Source of the DNA: Leisingera sp. M658
GTDB taxonomy: Bacteria > Pseudomonadota > Alphaproteobacteria > Rhodobacterales > Rhodobacteraceae
NCBI RefSeq assembly: GCF_025144145.1
Contig: NZ_CP083548.1
Span: 62,001-126,000 of the forward strand
Direction of reading: 5' to 3'
DNA: 64,000 nucleotides
Shown here: positions 44,025 through 51,625 of the stretch, piece by piece
Layout: the number at the start of each line of letters is the position of its first letter
Position numbering within the stretch: the stretch's first letter is position 1
The notes under the pieces: model-generated
What the model was told of the DNA's origin: nothing
The model's input: the letters and a program-made list of their open reading frames with translations, nothing else
Databases searched by the model: none
Translations under genes and position numbers: made by a program

Positions 44025-45215
44025 TCAGGCGGCAGCCTTGGCGCTGTTGGCGGTGTTGCCGCGGTAGTAATCCTGTGCCGCTGCCACGCCAGAACCCAGC
44101 TGGATGTTCAGGCCAAGGTCGGCCATGACCATTTCGGCGGTGGCAATGCCCGACAGCGCCATCACATCGGTCAGGCTGCCCAGATGGCCGATGCGGAACA
44201 CCTTGCCTGCGACCTCGCCCAGGCCGGTGCCAAAGGCGACGCCGTATTTCTCGGCTGCCAGGCTCACAAACTTGTTGGCATCAAACCCGTCCGGCGTGCG
44301 GATGGCGCTGACACTGTCGGAGCAGACATCCGGCGACACGGCGCACAGTTCCAGCCCCCAGGCGCTGACCGCAGCGCGAACGCCTTCGGCAATCCGGTGG
44401 TGCCGGGCAAAGACGTTCTCCAGCCCTTCGTTCAGCAGCATACCACAGGCCATGTTCAGACCGTTCAGCAGGCCGACAGAGGGCGTGTAGGGATAGGCGC
44501 TGTTGGCATAACCGGCGGCCATGTCCTTGATATCAAAGAAGGTGCGCGGCAAGGTCGCCGTCTCGGCAGCCTTCATAGCCTTGGGAGAGAAGCCGACAAT
44601 GGCCAGTCCAGGCGGCAGCATGAAGCCCTTTTGCGAGCCGGTGACGGCAATATCGACGCCCCATTCGTCCATGCGGAAGTCCATCGAAGCGATCGAGGAC
44701 ACGCCATCCACAAACAGCAGCGCCGGGTGGCCAGCGGCATCCAGTGCCCGGCGGACGGCGGCGATGTCGGATTTAACGCCGGTTGCGGTCTCGTTATGGG
44801 TGGCCAGAACCACCTTGATTTCGTGGCCCTTGTCGGCGGTCAGGATTTCCTCGTAGCGGTCGGCTGGAATGCCCTCGCCCCAAGGGGTCTCAACGACTTG
44901 AACATTCAGCCCGTGACGCTGGCACATATCGATCCAGCGGTGGCTGAACATGCCGTTGCGGGCAGCCAAAATCTTGTCACCTGGGTTCAGCGTGTTGGTG
45001 ATCGCGGTTTCCCAGCCGCCGGTGCCGGTCGACGGAAAGACGAAGATTTCGGCGGTCTCGCTTTTCAGAACCTTCTTCACGCCGGCCAGTGCCGGATGCA
45101 GAATCTGACCGAACAGCGGCGAGCGGTGGTCCAGCGTCGGCATGTCCACTGCTTTGCGCAGCACTTCGGGCATATTGGTCGGACCGGGGATGAAAACCGG
45201 ATTTTGAAAGCTCAT
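44025..45215 (-). CDS. bhcA: L-aspartate:glyoxylate aminotransferase
   Basis: A 396-aa fold-type I aminotransferase of the serine-glyoxylate/alanine-glyoxylate class. It transfers the amino group of aspartate to glyoxylate, giving glycine and oxaloacetate, the net product of the cycle. It shows FIPGPTNMPEVLRKAVDM, FVFPSTGTGGWETAI, LFVDGVSSIASMDFRMDEW and the PLP Lys in VTGSQKGFMLPPG. The Met at 45215 has AGGAGGG 7 bases upstream. It is the first gene of bhcABCD, divergent from bhcR. Confidence 0.93.
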   Translation of the reverse strand: MSFQNPVFIPGPTNMPEVLRKAVDMPTLDHRSPLFGQILHPALAGVKKVLKSETAEIFVFPSTGTGGWETAITNTLNPGDKILAARNGMFSHRWIDMCQRHGLNVQVVETPWGEGIPADRYEEILTADKGHEIKVVLATHNETATGVKSDIAAVRRALDAAGHPALLFVDGVSSIASMDFRMDEWGVDIAVTGSQKGFMLPPGLAIVGFSPKAMKAAETATLPRTFFDIKDMAAGYANSAYPYTPSVGLLNGLNMACGMLLNEGLENVFARHHRIAEGVRAAVSAWGLELCAVSPDVCSDSVSAIRTPDGFDANKFVSLAAEKYGVAFGTGLGEVAGKVFRIGHLGSLTDVMALSGIATAEMVMADLGLNIQLGSGVAAAQDYYRGNTANSAKAAA

Positions 45216-45275
45216 TTTGTGCCCTCCTGTGGCGATTTCCTTCACTGTAAGGGGGAGATATGCGTGGAGATACTT

Positions 45276-45296
45276 TTTTGAAAAACGATTTCAAAA
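45276..45296. promoter_or_regulatory. Candidate BhcR operator in the bhcA-bhcR gap
   Basis: A perfect inverted repeat TTTTGAAA-N5-TTTCAAAA lies 60 bases upstream of bhcA and 117 bases before bhcR. BhcR is known in Paracoccus to bind the bhc promoter and to respond to glyoxylate. This palindrome is the most symmetric sequence in the gap; binding here is inferred. Confidence 0.6.
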
Positions 45297-45413
45297 GGTG
45301 GTTCGCAACGATTTATCCGTGGAAAAACAAATGATTGTATTTTTTCACTGTACAGAACTGATTTTCAGTTTTATCCATAAGCTGCTGTTTGAATTGCCCA
45401 AGAAGACCTGAAA

Positions 45414-46247
45414 ATGCCTCAACCGCCACGCCGCAAAGGCCGCCCGAAAAGCTTTGATTCCGCCAGCCAGCCAGCCACGATCCAGTCGCTGGACCGGGCG
45501 CTGGATGTGTTGGACGCGTTGGCCGGCGCCAACGGTATGACACTGACAGAACTCTCTTTCGCGCTGGATCAGTCGGCGGCCACCATGTACCGGGTGCTGG
45601 CAACCCTGGAGGCGCGCCAGATTGTCGAGATGGAGCCGCAGTCGCAGACCTGGCACATCGGTGCGATGGCGTTCCGGCTCGGCTCCGCCTTTCTGCGCCG
45701 CTCCAGTGTGATCGAACGGGCACGGCCGGTGATGCGGGAACTGATGGAGGCCACTGGCGAAACCTCTAACCTCGGGATCGAACGCAATGGCGATGTGATG
45801 TTTGTGAGCCAGGTGGAAACGCATGAATCGATCCGTGCATTCTTCCCGCCGGGAACGACCTCCCCAATGCACGCCTCCGGCATCGGCAAGGCGCTGCTCA
45901 GCTGTTTCGGAGAGGACCGTCTGATCCGCTTTCTGCGCGGCCGGACGCTGGAGAGGTTCACGGCGAAAACGCTCACCTCAGCGGATGCCCTACGTGCTGA
46001 CCTCACGCAGATCCGCACCCGAGGCTGGTCTTTTGATGACGAAGAAAAGGCGCCGGGAATGCGCTGCGTTGCGGCGCCGGTTTTTGGCATGCAGGGTGAA
46101 GTGCTGGCGGGGATCTCCATCTCCGGCCCAACCGCGCGGATGCCGGACGGCGGCATCAACGGCATCGGCGCCCTGGTCAAGGACGCCGCGCAGAAACTGT
46201 CATATGGATTGGGCGCGCCTGCAACTGTGGAAACCCTGCCCGGCTGA
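45414..46247 (+). CDS. bhcR: IclR-family regulator of the beta-hydroxyaspartate cycle
   Basis: A 277-aa regulator: a basic N-terminal tail (RRKGRPKSF), an IclR winged helix (ALDVLDALAGANGMTLTELS, AATMYRVLATLEARQ) and an IclR effector domain (TSPMHASGIGKALLSCF, RGWSFDDEEKAPGMRCVAAPVF). It is divergent from bhcA, as in described bhc clusters, where BhcR senses glyoxylate. Convergent with allE across a GC-rich hairpin. Confidence 0.92.
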   Translation: MPQPPRRKGRPKSFDSASQPATIQSLDRALDVLDALAGANGMTLTELSFALDQSAATMYRVLATLEARQIVEMEPQSQTWHIGAMAFRLGSAFLRRSSVIERARPVMRELMEATGETSNLGIERNGDVMFVSQVETHESIRAFFPPGTTSPMHASGIGKALLSCFGEDRLIRFLRGRTLERFTAKTLTSADALRADLTQIRTRGWSFDDEEKAPGMRCVAAPVFGMQGEVLAGISISGPTARMPDGGINGIGALVKDAAQKLSYGLGAPATVETLPG

Positions 46248-46257
46248 ACAGCCGGGC

Positions 46258-46288
46258 AGCGCCCGGGCACATATCAGGGCCGGGCGCT
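46258..46288. terminator. Hairpin between convergent bhcR and allE
   Basis: AGCGCCCGG (46258-46266) and CCGGGCGCT (46280-46288) form a perfect 9-bp stem. There is no T-run on either side, so efficiency is uncertain. Confidence 0.5.
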
Positions 46289-46299
46289 CCCGCCGCCGC

Positions 46300-47130
46300 T
46301 CAGCGCAGCGGCGCCAGCGGCATGTGCCGGTTCACATCCTTGTACAGCAGATAGCGGAATTTGCCCGGGCCGCCCGCATAACAGGCCTGCGGGCAGAAGG
46401 CACGCAGCCACATGTAATCGCCGGCCTCAACCTCGACCCAATCCTGGTTCAGCCGGTACACCGCCTTGCCCTCCAGCACATAAAGCCCGTGTTCCATCAC
46501 ATGGGTCTCGGCAAACGGGATCACCGCACCGGGCTCGAAAGTCACGATCGTCACATGCATATCGTGGCGCAGATCGTTCGGATCGACAAACCGCGTTGTT
46601 GCCCATTTACCTTCGGTCCCCGGCATCGGGGTCGGATCGACATGATTTTCATTGGTGACAAAGGCTTCGGGGGTGTCCAGCCCGGCAACAGCTTGATACG
46701 CCTTGCGGATCCAGTGGAACCGGACCGGCGCATCGCCATTGTTGCGCAAGCTCCAATTGGCATGCGGCGGCAGGAAGGCATAGCCGCCCTCCTCCATTTC
46801 ATGCGCAGTGCCGTCAATGGTCAGGGTCATCGCACCTTGCACCACAAACAGCACCGCCTCAGTGCCCGCTTCGGTTTCGGGACGATCACTGCCGCCGCCT
46901 GGCTGAACCTCAGCGATATACTGCGAAAATGTTTCGGCAAATCCGGACAATGGCCGTGACAAGACCCAGAACCGGGCCTTGTCCCAGAACGGCAGAAAAC
47001 TGGTCACGATGTCGCTCATCGTGCCTTTGGGGATCACCGCATAGGCCTCGGTGAACATCGCGCGGTCGGTCAGCAGCTGGGTCTGCGGCGGCAGCCCGCC
47101 TTCCGGTGCGTAATAGGATCGTTTGGTCAT
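46300..47130 (-). CDS. allE: (S)-ureidoglycine aminohydrolase
   Basis: A 276-aa bicupin enzyme that converts S-ureidoglycine to S-ureidoglycolate with release of ammonia, supplying the substrate of AllA. It has SYYAPEGGLPPQTQLLTDRA at the start, cupin segments EGGYAFLPPHANWSLRN and TFEPGAVIPFAETHVMEHGLYVLEGKAVYRLN, and the metal-site Glu/His/Gln pattern in VEAGDYMWLRAFCPQACYAGG. The Met at 47130 has AGGAAAG-like sequence upstream. It lies beyond the bhc operon, apart from the other purine genes. Confidence 0.9.
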   Translation of the reverse strand: MTKRSYYAPEGGLPPQTQLLTDRAMFTEAYAVIPKGTMSDIVTSFLPFWDKARFWVLSRPLSGFAETFSQYIAEVQPGGGSDRPETEAGTEAVLFVVQGAMTLTIDGTAHEMEEGGYAFLPPHANWSLRNNGDAPVRFHWIRKAYQAVAGLDTPEAFVTNENHVDPTPMPGTEGKWATTRFVDPNDLRHDMHVTIVTFEPGAVIPFAETHVMEHGLYVLEGKAVYRLNQDWVEVEAGDYMWLRAFCPQACYAGGPGKFRYLLYKDVNRHMPLAPLR

Positions 47131-47252
47131 GGGCTGCCTTTCCTGCTGAACTGCTGCCACATTGATAGCGGCCTGCGCCACGCAACCGAACTTAATTCCG
47201 TATCAAGAATGCTTGAAGGATTGTTTTGGTATTTTTGAAGACGCGGGCTGCC

Positions 47253-48338
47253 CTATCCGCCCCCGCCGATATCCTCCGGCGCGATGGAGACGGTCTTGAC
47301 CACAGCAAAGCACTCCACTCCCGCCTCCAGCCCCAAGGCCTGGGCAGAACGCCGGGTGACCCGGGCCAGCACCCGCCCGGCGGGCGTTTGCAGCGAGACC
47401 ATGGCCCCCGGACCGTCGCCAGTGCGGATATGCTCAATCGTGCCGGGCAGAATGTTAAGCGCCGAGAGACCTTCGGGGCGCTGGCGTGACAGGATCACCT
47501 CATGCGCCGAGATCCTGACCCGTACCACACTGCCCACAGCTTTTGCGATCTGCGGCAGGAACAGCGGGACACCGCCCGCGTCGAGTTCTGTCAGCCCGTC
47601 GTTGTGGTGACTGGCAACACATGCCTCCAGCAGCGCCCCGGCGGCCCGAACCCCTGCGGGCATGACGGCAGAGTCTCCCAGCACCTGCGCCGCGGTTCCT
47701 TGCCGCTGCACCTTGCCGTCCTGCAGCACCACAACCGTGGTGGCCAGCCGTGCCACTTCCGCTGCAGAGTGGCTGACATAAAGCATCGGAATGCCGATCT
47801 CGTCGCGCAACCGCTCAAAATAGGGCAGGATTTCCGCCTTGCGCGCCTCATCCAAAGCTGACAGCGGCTCATCCGCCAGGATCATCCGCGGCGCCGCCAG
47901 CAACGCCCGGCCAATTGCAACCCGCTGCTTCTCGCCGCCTGACAGCAGCCCGGGACGGCGCTGCAGCAGAGGACCAATGCCCAGCATCTCCACAACCCGG
48001 TCCAGGCTCTCCCGCTTGGCACCCCGCGGCGCAAACCATTGCCCGAACGCCAGGTTCTGCCGCACGGTCAGATGCGGGAACAGCCGGCCCTCCTGAAACA
48101 CATAGCCCATGCGGCGCTTGTGCGGCGGCAGCCAGTGCCGCTGTGTGGTATCAAACAGCACCTCCCTGTCCAGAGCCACCCGCCCCTGATCCGGACGCAA
48201 CAGGCCGGCCACCGCCTGTATCACGGTTGTCTTGCCGGTTCCGGAGCGGCCGAACAGCACGGTGACACCTGGTGGCGCCTCGAATTGCACATCCAGCCCG
48301 AACCCCGGCAGCGCATGCCGTAGCGAGACAGTCAGCAT
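47253..48338 (-). CDS. modC: Molybdate ABC transporter ATPase
   Basis: A 361-aa ATPase with Walker A GRSGTGKTT (about residue 30), signature LSGGEKQRVAIGRAL, Walker B ILADEPLSALD and switch His in LYVSHSAAEVA. A C-terminal MOP/TOBE domain (LSALNILPGTIEHIRTGDG, SLQTPAGRVLARVTRRSA) binds molybdate. It is the last gene of modABC; its start shares a base with the modB stop. Confidence 0.93.
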   Translation of the reverse strand: MLTVSLRHALPGFGLDVQFEAPPGVTVLFGRSGTGKTTVIQAVAGLLRPDQGRVALDREVLFDTTQRHWLPPHKRRMGYVFQEGRLFPHLTVRQNLAFGQWFAPRGAKRESLDRVVEMLGIGPLLQRRPGLLSGGEKQRVAIGRALLAAPRMILADEPLSALDEARKAEILPYFERLRDEIGIPMLYVSHSAAEVARLATTVVVLQDGKVQRQGTAAQVLGDSAVMPAGVRAAGALLEACVASHHNDGLTELDAGGVPLFLPQIAKAVGSVVRVRISAHEVILSRQRPEGLSALNILPGTIEHIRTGDGPGAMVSLQTPAGRVLARVTRRSAQALGLEAGVECFAVVKTVSIAPEDIGGGG

Positions 48339-49042
48339 CAGCGTCCCCCTGCCCGGTCAGCAACCCTGCGCGCCAGCAGTTCTGACAGCAGCAGCGCAGT
48401 CAATGCGATAGCAATCGACACCAGCGTCAGCCGCAATGCTGCGGTCTCACCGCCTGGCACCTGCAGGAAAGTGTAAATCGCCGACGGCAAGGTCTGCGTC
48501 TGTCCCGGAATGCTTGAAACAAATGTGATTGTGGCCCCGAATTCCCCCATTGCCTTGGCAAACCCCAGCACGGTGCCGGCAATCAGCCCCGGCAGGATCA
48601 TCGGCAGGGTGACAGTGGCAAAGCACAGCGCCCGCGAGGCACCCAGCGTGGCGGCAGCCTGTTCCAGCTTGGGGTCCACCGCCTCAACCGACAGGCGGAT
48701 CGCCCGGACCATCAGAGGAAAGGCCATAATACCCGCGGCCAGCGCAGCGCCAGTCCAGCGGAAAGCAAAGACGATACCAATCTGCTGCAACGCGCCGCCG
48801 ATTGGCCCCTTGGTGCCAAACACCATCAAAAGCAGATAGCCGGTCACCACCGGTGGCAGGATCAGCGGCAGATGCACCAGGCTGTTCACGAGCTGCTTGC
48901 CGGGAAACTGCCAGCGTGCCAGCGCATAGGCTACAAACACCGCCAGCGGCAGCGCGGCCAGTGTTGCCCACAGCGAGACCCGCAGTGACAGCATCACTGC
49001 CTGCCACTCCTCGGGACCCAGCCATGCGGCCTCAGCGTTCAC
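48338..49042 (-). CDS. modB: Molybdate ABC transporter permease
   Basis: A 234-aa BPD-type permease with about five TM segments and the EAA-like loop (EQAAATLGASRALCFATVTLPMI, ending GLIAGTVLGFAKAMGEFGAT). It overlaps modA by four bases and modC by one. Molybdate taken up here would serve the XdhB cofactor. Confidence 0.93.
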   Translation of the reverse strand: MNAEAAWLGPEEWQAVMLSLRVSLWATLAALPLAVFVAYALARWQFPGKQLVNSLVHLPLILPPVVTGYLLLMVFGTKGPIGGALQQIGIVFAFRWTGAALAAGIMAFPLMVRAIRLSVEAVDPKLEQAAATLGASRALCFATVTLPMILPGLIAGTVLGFAKAMGEFGATITFVSSIPGQTQTLPSAIYTFLQVPGGETAALRLTLVSIAIALTALLLSELLARRVADRAGGR

Positions 49043-49845
49043 GGATCAGGCACTCCGAACCCGTGGCGCAGAAAGATGCCGCGGGCCGCCGGGCTGCGCA
49101 AATAGTTTAAGAACGCCTGGGCCTCAGCCGCATTGCCGCTTGAGATTGCCGCGGCGGGGTAGATGACCGGGGGATGGCTGTCCTCGGGAAACACGGCAAC
49201 CACTGTGACATTGCTGCCTGCAGCAGCGTCCGAGGCATAAACCACGCCCATTGGCGCTTCGCCCGATGCGACCAGCGCCAGCGCGGCGCGCACATTGGCG
49301 GCTTGGGCGGTTTTGGACACAATAGAGGGCCATTGCCCCAATGCGGTCAGCGCGGCTTTGCCGTAGATCCCGGCCGGCACCGCTTCGACCAGCGCCATGG
49401 CAAGCCGGTTTTCCCCCAGCAGCGCACCGAGGTCGGCGGTTTCCAGGTCCATCGGCGCGGCATCTGCTCCATGAGCGATCAAAACCAGCCGGTTTGTCAG
49501 CAGATCCAACCGTGAGGCAGGAACAATCAGCCCGTCTTGCTGCAACACGTCCATCCATCCGGGATTGGCTGAGATGTAGACATCCGCCGGGGCGCCAAGC
49601 TGGATCTGCCGTGCCAAAGCCGGGGAGCCTGCGTAAGACAAAGCAGCGGACCGGCCGGTTTCAGCCATGTAGGCTGCTGCGGCCTCATCCAGCGCTGTTT
49701 TGGTGCTGGCTGCCGCGAAGACCGTGATCTGCGCCTGCACCATGGATGCCAAGCCCAAAAGCAAGACGACAGGCATCAAAAGGCCCCGCCAGGCTCCAGG
49801 CGGAACCAGGAATGCCAAAACTGCAGCCTGGATTGTCGTCATCAC
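49039..49845 (-). CDS. modA: Molybdate-binding periplasmic protein
   Basis: A 268-aa binding protein. After the signal peptide (ending MVQAQ) the mature part begins ITVFAAASTKTALDEAAAAY, with the oxyanion-binding ASTKTAL segment, SYAGSPALARQIQLGAPADV and PMGVVYASDAAAG. The ATG at 49845 gives a long leader; the Met at 49776 gives a more compact signal peptide and cannot be excluded. First gene of modABC. The 80 bases before cheD show no recognisable site. Confidence 0.92.
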   Translation of the reverse strand: MMTTIQAAVLAFLVPPGAWRGLLMPVVLLLGLASMVQAQITVFAAASTKTALDEAAAAYMAETGRSAALSYAGSPALARQIQLGAPADVYISANPGWMDVLQQDGLIVPASRLDLLTNRLVLIAHGADAAPMDLETADLGALLGENRLAMALVEAVPAGIYGKAALTALGQWPSIVSKTAQAANVRAALALVASGEAPMGVVYASDAAAGSNVTVVAVFPEDSHPPVIYPAAAISSGNAAEAQAFLNYLRSPAARGIFLRHGFGVPDP

Positions 49846-49925
49846 TCTTAGGACCTACCTCTGCAGGCAGGCACGGGCAAACGAAAATTTCGGATGCCCA
49901 AGCTGTTCCTTGCCGGCGGTCTAAG

Positions 49926-50489
49926 TCAGAAAAGGTCGACCGCACCTGCACTTCCGCCTGCCGGAGCCGGGGCCGGAACCGGCCGTGCGGCGGCGCGCTG
50001 CTCCAATTCGCCGAGCTTGCGGTCGTCCTTCACGTGGGTCTGCTGGGCTGCGCCAGAGCACGCATGGAACCGCACCCGGCGTGCCGAGGTGCCACCAACA
50101 CTGGAAGAGATGCAAGGGATGCCTTCATCCCGCAGGAACCGCTGCACAAAATCGGCATTGGCCGCGCCGATGTCCGACAGATTTGCGGACATCTTGGCCC
50201 CGCCGAACACTTTGACCTTCAGATTGGAACGGATTGCCCCCTTCTTCAGAACGCCGTTGATCAGAAGTTCCATCGCATGGATGCCGTAACGGGCATTGGC
50301 TGCGCCGCCCTGACGGGCGTTGGCGAGCAGAAAATGATTCATTCCGCCCACTCCGTTTTCCGGATCGTAAATGCAGGCCGCGATACATGAGCCGAGCACC
50401 GTAGAAAACACGATCTTCGGATCTGTGGCCACCCGGTATTCCCCCTGCAGAACCGTTACAGACTTTGAGTTGGCGAAAACAGTGGTCAA
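49926..50489 (-). CDS. cheD: Chemoreceptor glutamine deamidase CheD
   Basis: A 187-aa enzyme that deamidates receptor glutamines. Catalytic Cys is in VLGSCIAACIYD (about residue 34) and His in GGMNHFLLA, with the conserved KVFGGAKM. A Pro/Ala-rich tail follows. It is downstream of cheB and the receptor gene on the minus strand. No cheC was found in the window, although CheC often partners CheD. Confidence 0.92.
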   Translation of the reverse strand: MTTVFANSKSVTVLQGEYRVATDPKIVFSTVLGSCIAACIYDPENGVGGMNHFLLANARQGGAANARYGIHAMELLINGVLKKGAIRSNLKVKVFGGAKMSANLSDIGAANADFVQRFLRDEGIPCISSSVGGTSARRVRFHACSGAAQQTHVKDDRKLGELEQRAAARPVPAPAPAGGSAGAVDLF

Positions 50490-50515
50490 TGTTTTGGTTC
50501 CTTCCTGTGGTGCGT

Positions 50516-51526
50516 TCAGGCTTTGCTCGCCTGTAGCAGTGTGCTGGCCATCTGCGGCAGCGGCACCTGCTTCTGTGCGGCGCCGATATCCCAGGCGACC
50601 CTGGGCATCCCGTAGACAACCGAAGACTTTTCGTCCTGGGCAAATGTTTTCGCGCCGGCCTTGCGCAATTCCAAAAGCCCCCTGGCGCCATCCTGGCCCA
50701 TGCCGGTCAGGATGGTGGCCACAACCTCCCTCCCATATGGCACGGCAGAGGTGAACAGAGCGTCAACAGACGGAGTATGTCCGGAAATATCAGGCCCTTC
50801 CTTCATCCGCAGGCGCAGTGGTTTGCGGCTGCTCAGCCCCATGTGGCGGCGCTGGCCTGCAGCAATATAGACATAGCCCGGTTCCAGCGTTGTTCCGTCT
50901 TCGGCAGCACGCACCCGCGCCGGGCACAGCCGGTCAAGAAGCGACACCAGGCCGGATCCGAAGTTCTTGCCGGTATGCTGCACGATCAGCGTCGGCGGGC
51001 AGTCAAAGGGGAAGCCGACCAGAATGCTGCGCAAAGCTTCGACACCGCCGGTAGAAGACCCGATCAGGATCAGCTTTTTGCTGGCAGCTGCTGCGGCAGA
51101 GGGCCGGGCAGCGGATGCACCCGGGGCCGCACGGGCGCTGCGCCGCGGCGCATTGATCATCATGTCGAAATACTGGGCAAACTGGCTGGGATGATCCGCT
51201 TTTGTCAGTTCGAAGATGCCCGCCCCGACATCCAGCAGCGGCGAGGATTTTCTGGCCGGCGTCGCGCCTTGAGTGTCCATGACGGCCACCCATCGGGTAT
51301 CCATGGCGGAAAACAGCGCCATCATCATTTCGAATTCAGGCAGTTTGGAAAAACCGTCTTCCACAAAAGCAAAAACCGGTTGTGCGGCCTCTGCTTGATT
51401 GTAGGCCATCATCAGATTGTTGGCCAAGAGAACCTTCATGCCGGGATAGGCAGATTCCATGTAGCTTTGCAAATTCCGGGCAAAGCTGCGGTCAGTGGTA
51501 ATGATCAATAAGTTTCGCGAAGACAA
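50516..51526 (-). CDS. cheB: Chemotaxis methylesterase CheB with a degenerate receiver domain
   Basis: A 336-aa protein. The C-terminal esterase domain is intact: Ser in LIGSSTGGVEAL (about residue 155), His in LIVQHTGKNFG and Asp in LTGMGQDGARGL. The N-terminal receiver-like domain (residues 1-120) lacks the usual pattern: the acidic pair near residue 12 is TTDRS, and the phospho-acceptor strand reads FAFVEDGFSK instead of the LDxEMP form. Activation by CheA phosphotransfer may therefore be lost or altered. The start is TTG at 51526, with GGGGA upstream; the next Met lies well inside the domain. Confidence 0.88.
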   Translation of the reverse strand: MSSRNLLIITTDRSFARNLQSYMESAYPGMKVLLANNLMMAYNQAEAAQPVFAFVEDGFSKLPEFEMMMALFSAMDTRWVAVMDTQGATPARKSSPLLDVGAGIFELTKADHPSQFAQYFDMMINAPRRSARAAPGASAARPSAAAAASKKLILIGSSTGGVEALRSILVGFPFDCPPTLIVQHTGKNFGSGLVSLLDRLCPARVRAAEDGTTLEPGYVYIAAGQRRHMGLSSRKPLRLRMKEGPDISGHTPSVDALFTSAVPYGREVVATILTGMGQDGARGLLELRKAGAKTFAQDEKSSVVYGMPRVAWDIGAAQKQVPLPQMASTLLQASKA

Positions 51527-51584
51527 TGGGATCCCCAGTCAATTTGCAATGCCCTCAGAATTGCAGGCACAGGTTGACATGTGT

Positions 51585-51616
51585 GAAGGCGCCGCAACCA
51601 AAGCCGCGGCGCCTTC
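51585..51616 (-). terminator. Hairpin after the chemoreceptor gene
   Basis: GAAGGCGCCGC (51585-51595) and GCGGCGCCTTC (51606-51616) form a perfect 11-bp stem, starting 10 bases after the receptor stop on the minus strand. There is no T-run, so cheB and cheD may still be reached by readthrough. Confidence 0.55.
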
Positions 51617-51625
51617 GGTGTGTGT

